Source: Orobanche coerulescens
Lineage: Eukaryota; Streptophyta; Magnoliopsida; Lamiales; Orobanchaceae
Direction: 5' to 3'
DNA: 64,000 bases
Assembly: GCA_033398695.1 (NCBI GenBank)
Contig: CM065809.1
Coordinates: forward strand, 177,682,501-177,746,500
Positions 60,252-64,000 of this stretch are shown piece after piece. The notes beneath the pieces are model-generated. The model worked only from the letters and a program-made list of their open reading frames with translations, did not search any database and had not been told where the DNA came from. The position numbers and the translations under genes were made by a program. Within the stretch, counting starts at the first letter, position 1. Each line of letters starts with the position of its first letter.

Positions 60252-63066
60252 ATGAAGAAGACCGATGATCCAGAGGCCCGAATGATCTCGTGTACACTCG
60301 ATATTCTATCTCAACCTGTGTGTACTCTTTTCGATACCGGTGCATCGCATTCATTCATTTCCGAGTCATGTTTGAGTAGACTACGCCCGGTAGTGCTACT
60401 AGTTGTGAGCCTTATGTCATTGGCCTACCCGATGGTAGACGAATTATCGTGTCGGGAGATTCGTAATTGTCCAATCTGGGCCATGGTCGTATGGCCAGCA
60501 GACCTAATCGTGGTATATTTGCCGAGGTACGACGTCATCGTCGGTATTGATTGGATGGATAGACATGACGACATCATTAATGACCGTAAGCGTGTGTTCA
60601 CTATCATTTCGCATTTATGGAGTTGTATGTGTGTTTAAGGGAGGTCATCCCGGCTGTTCTGGTAAGGTCATTAATTCAATGAAATCAGTAAGATTACTCA
60701 ATCAGGGATGTGTCGGTTATTGGTGCTATATGGCCAAAACCGAGAAGTCATCAGTAATGTTAACGGATATTCCGGTAGTGAGGGAATATGCCGATGTTTT
60801 TCCGCATTTAGCTACATGGTTTGCCTCCACAGAGGGATGTGGAATTCACGATTGAGTTGGAGCCCGCACGCCCCCGATATCGAAGGCGCCGCATCGGATG
60901 GCCCCGACCGAAATGCAGAATTAAAGAACCAACTTGAAGAGTTGTTCGAGAAGGGTTATATTCGACCGAGTGCGCCCCCGTGGGAGCACCGGTGTTATTT
61001 GTCAAGAAGAAGGATGGTTCATTCCGCTTATGTATTGATTATCGGGAGCCGAACAGGTGACGATCAAGAATAAGTACCCCTTACCCCGTATTGATGATCT
61101 CTTAGATCAACTTCGTGAGCTTCGGTATTTTCCAAGATCGACTTAAGATCCGGATATCATCGGGCCATGGATTCGAGAGTCGGATATCGCGAGGACGGCG
61201 TTCGAACTCGCTATGGTCACTATGAGTTTGTGGTTATGCCGTTTGGATTGACTAATGCACTGCGGTATTCATGGAGTTAATGAATCGGGTTTTCATCGAC
61301 TTTTTGGATCGGTTTGTTGTTGTCTTCATCGATGACATTTTGATTTATTCTCGTGGACCGAGGAACACGAGTCTCACCTTCATCGAGTGCTCGACGTGTT
61401 GAGACGAGAACAACTTTATGGCAAGTTCTCCAAATGTGAGTTCGATGTCCGGTGACGTTTCTCGGACACGTAATTTCATCAGACGGAGTTCGTGTCGATC
61501 CTCGAAGACGGAGGCTATTCGAGATTGGCTACCTCCGAAGAACGTTAAGGAAATCCAAGTTTCCTCGGATTAGCGGGATATTAACGGCGATTTGTGGAAG
61601 GATTTACTAAAATCGCTCAAACCTTGACGAACCTTTAGCGGAAGGAAAAGAAAAAAATGTGGTCCGACGCGTGTCACGGAGTTTTGAGGAACTCAAGAGC
61701 CGGTTAATGTCAAGACTGTACTTTCCTTGCCGCAGGGACTAAGGATTTGTGGTTTATAGTGATGCGTCGGACAGGTCTCGGATGTGTGCTCATGCAGCGG
61801 GAAGGTCATTGCCTATGCTTCCCGGCAATTGAGACCTTACGAGGTTAATTATCCGACCCACGCACTGGAGCTAGCAGTAGTGGTGTTCGCTGAAGATTTG
61901 GCGTCATTACCTTTATGGCGTCACCTGCCGATATTCACCGATCATAAGAGCTTAAAGTATATATTTACTCAGAAGGAGTTAAATATGCGTCAGAGACGGT
62001 GGTTGGAATTAATCAAAGATTATGATATCGAGATCCTCTATCACCCGGGCAAGGCGAACGTTTTCGCCGACGCCTTGAGTCGTAAGTCCGTTCAGGAGCA
62101 GATGCTTGCCCGTTTAACAGTTCAGAAGGAGCTTCAGCAGGAACTCCTTAGACCCGAGATCGAGGTCTGGCTTCAGCGAGTTCAGGGGCAGCTTTGTATG
62201 TTAGAGATTTCATCGTCACTAGAGGAGACAATTCGAGAGAATCAGGGTTCGGACCCATCATTGTTACGCATCTGTGAGGATGTGGCTCAGGGGAAAGCCC
62301 CTGGATTTGTGGTCCACGAGGATGGACTTTTGAGGTTTAAGAATCGGTTGTGTGTACCGGCGAATGACGAGTTGAAAAACTCGATTTTGAAAGAAGCTCA
62401 TGCTACCCCTTATTCTGTGCATCCGGGGTCTAGCAAGTTGTACAAGGACTTGAAACAAAATTACTGGTGGAGTAATATGAAGCGAGAAGTTGCAGAATTT
62501 GTTTCGAGATGCTTAACTCACAACAAGTTAAGATTGAACATCGGCCGTGGGTATGCTGAAACCTCTTCCTATTCCCGAATGGAAGTGGGAAGACATTTCT
62601 ATGGATTTCATCACGAGTTTGCCGACGAGTCGTCGTGGTATGAATACGATCTGGGTGATCGTGGACCGCTTAACCAAATCAGCTCATTTCCTTGAGATCA
62701 AGGAAACGTGGGGTCCCGAGAGACTTGCCCAACTTTTCATCAAAGAGATAGTGAGACTGCACGGTACTCCTAAAAGTATCGTTTCCGATCGTGATGGACG
62801 GTTTGTGTCGCATTTTTGGAAATCAGTTCATCGTGCTATGGGAACTCAGCTTAATCTCAGTACCGCTTTTCATCCTCAGTCCGACGGACAATCAGAGAGG
62901 ACCATTCAGACATTAGAGGACATGTTGAGGGCATGCGTCCTCGATTGGAAAGACGATTGGGAAGCCCAACTACCATTGATCGAGTTCACGTATAATAATA
63001 GTTGGCATGCTTCGATCAAGATGGCACCTTACGAGGCCTTGTATGGTCGTCGTTGTCGATCTCCGT
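60252..63066 (+). pseudogene. pol of the gypsy element, frameshifted and truncated
   Basis: The protease has DTGASHSFIS near 60340 and IVGIDWMDRHD near 60540. RT, about 60880-61500, is broken by many one-base changes. RNase H shows [20 protein letters not shown] near 61940. Integrase shows the zinc-binding His pair near 62400, a frameshift near 62530, and a catalytic core with [15 protein letters not shown] and the SERTIQTLED glutamate region. The frame ends at 63066 by insertion of the next LTR. The RNase H-integrase part is the best preserved. Confidence 0.85.
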
Positions 63067-64000
63067 TGTAATATCCGCAATTTTCGATTTTCGGTAAATT
63101 TCTTTTTTCGGCCGAAGTCCGTTTTGACGACTCGCTCATGACCGTTTCGTCATTTCGAGAATGATTAATTCTGCACTTTTTGTCATCCGAGTTCGTTTCG
63201 GTATAGTTTTGTTGAGTTCCGAGCTTTTTAGCGACTTTTCCGCACTTGAGTGCGATTCTTGCGAATCTCGTCCGAAACTGTCGTTTCGAGTTTCTCGTAA
63301 GTTTATTTAATGTTATTATTCATGTTGCGAGCTTTGGTTTGGTGTTTCGATTGCGTATCGTGATTTTCGGACGTTTTGGGCCATTTTCGTAATTTCCCAA
63401 AGTTTTGGGTAATTACTTAGTTGTCGAATTCCGAGCCTTCGGTGGTCGGAATCATGTGTTTTATTAGCTCTTAGATTCGTCTTTGCGAGTACTTCGTAAC
63501 CGTAACCCGATTCGTATTCGAGTTCGGTTTCGGTCGTCGGACGTAATTTTCGGCCGCCGGAGGGGGCTGCCAGCTGTGCAACACGGCCTCAAAACGGCCT
63601 GCCAGGCGCCGTGTCTGCGCCGGTCGGCCAGATCGGCACCGCTTCTGACACGGCCGAGACACACGGCGCTGCTCGCCGTTGTCGCGCCAGAACCGCAGCC
63701 TATAAATATGGCCGAGCAGTCGTTTTTTTTCACTCATTTCTTTTCCTATCCTTCCTGTCCGCGGCTGGAGTCTTTGGGAAGTTGAAGACATGTTGTTATA
63801 CTATGAATCCATGAAGTTTTGGAGTTCATAACATCGATTAATCCTTCCATAACTTGCTCCGATCGACCGAATCAAGGCAAGTTTTCTTAAAAATCTAGTG
63901 TTGAGCCTTTCCGATCGCCGTTTTCATTGGAGTTCCGGATTTCTCCGATCAACCGCATTTTCTGAAGTATTCGTGAGAGATTTCCAAGGCAAGTACCTTG
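63067..64000 (+). repeat. LTR of the solo-LTR family, runs off the right edge
   Basis: It begins TGTAATATCCGCAATTTTCG and is collinear with the solo LTR at 38292, including CGTAATTTCCCAAAGTTT and the promoter TATAAATATGGCCGAGCAGT (63701). It interrupts the integrase after TCCGT. Whether it is a solo LTR or the 5' LTR of a full element cannot be seen. Confidence 0.85.

Larger units (their letters stand above)
56048..63066 (+). mobile_element. Ty3/gypsy element with 5' LTR, gag and pol, cut at integrase
   Basis: The order is 5' LTR, primer-binding site, gag, protease, RT, RNase H, integrase. The five bases before the LTR are CGGAG; the matching right copy is not in the window. The integrase frame stops at YEALYGRRCRSPL, where another LTR begins, so the 3' part is displaced beyond the right edge. 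The gag is closely similar to the fragment at 43593. Confidence 0.88.

Overview
The window is nuclear DNA of a flowering plant, most likely a eudicot. It is AT-rich, its genes have many GT-AG introns, and it is full of plant transposable elements: Ty1/copia and Ty3/gypsy LTR elements, a LINE, Helitron-like remnants, hAT-type MITEs and solo LTRs. I could not fix the species.

Two complete genes lie tail to tail in the left half. A KUP/HAK/KT potassium transporter of the KUP5/KUP7 type is on the + strand (10 exons, 4735-13304, 843 aa). The chloroplast-envelope copper ATPase PAA1/HMA6 is on the - strand (17 exons, 35074 down to 15406, 942 aa). I traced every splice junction by hand; both frames stay open and every exon junction keeps phase. 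From memory, the Arabidopsis orthologues AT4G33520 (PAA1) and AT4G33530 (KUP5) have adjacent locus numbers, so the pair looks like conserved microsynteny. A third gene, not recognised, runs off the left edge on the - strand, with a TATA box near 495.

PAA1 is stretched to nearly 20 kb by elements in its introns. These are a defective copia element in antisense in intron 11 (18675-22918), a 353-bp hAT MITE in intron 8, a 349-bp hAT-like element in intron 15, and a MITE in intron 3. None disturbs an exon. Its promoter is squeezed between the start codon and a tandemly duplicated gag fragment beginning about 225 bp upstream.

From 35.3 kb to the right edge I see no intact host gene. In order, the region holds: duplicated gag fragments and an acidic frame broken in a T tract; Helitron-like hairpin ends and a tRNA-like SINE candidate; a 2.8-kb solo LTR with target-site duplication CCATG; a 5'-truncated gypsy element with a 3.3-kb LTR; a GC-rich block; a minisatellite split by a solo copia-type LTR (target-site duplication TAACA); a 190-bp tandem array; a mosaic of helicase, LINE and gypsy fragments; and a gypsy element (56048-63066) with LTR, primer-binding site, gag and pol, cut off at the integrase by another LTR that runs off the right edge.

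The most unusual structure is an array of short palindromes of the form TAGCGCACGCTA, repeated about every 23 bp. It occurs in both gypsy LTRs and, in reverse orientation, in the apparently unrelated copia-type solo LTR. Each time it sits just upstream of the TATA box.
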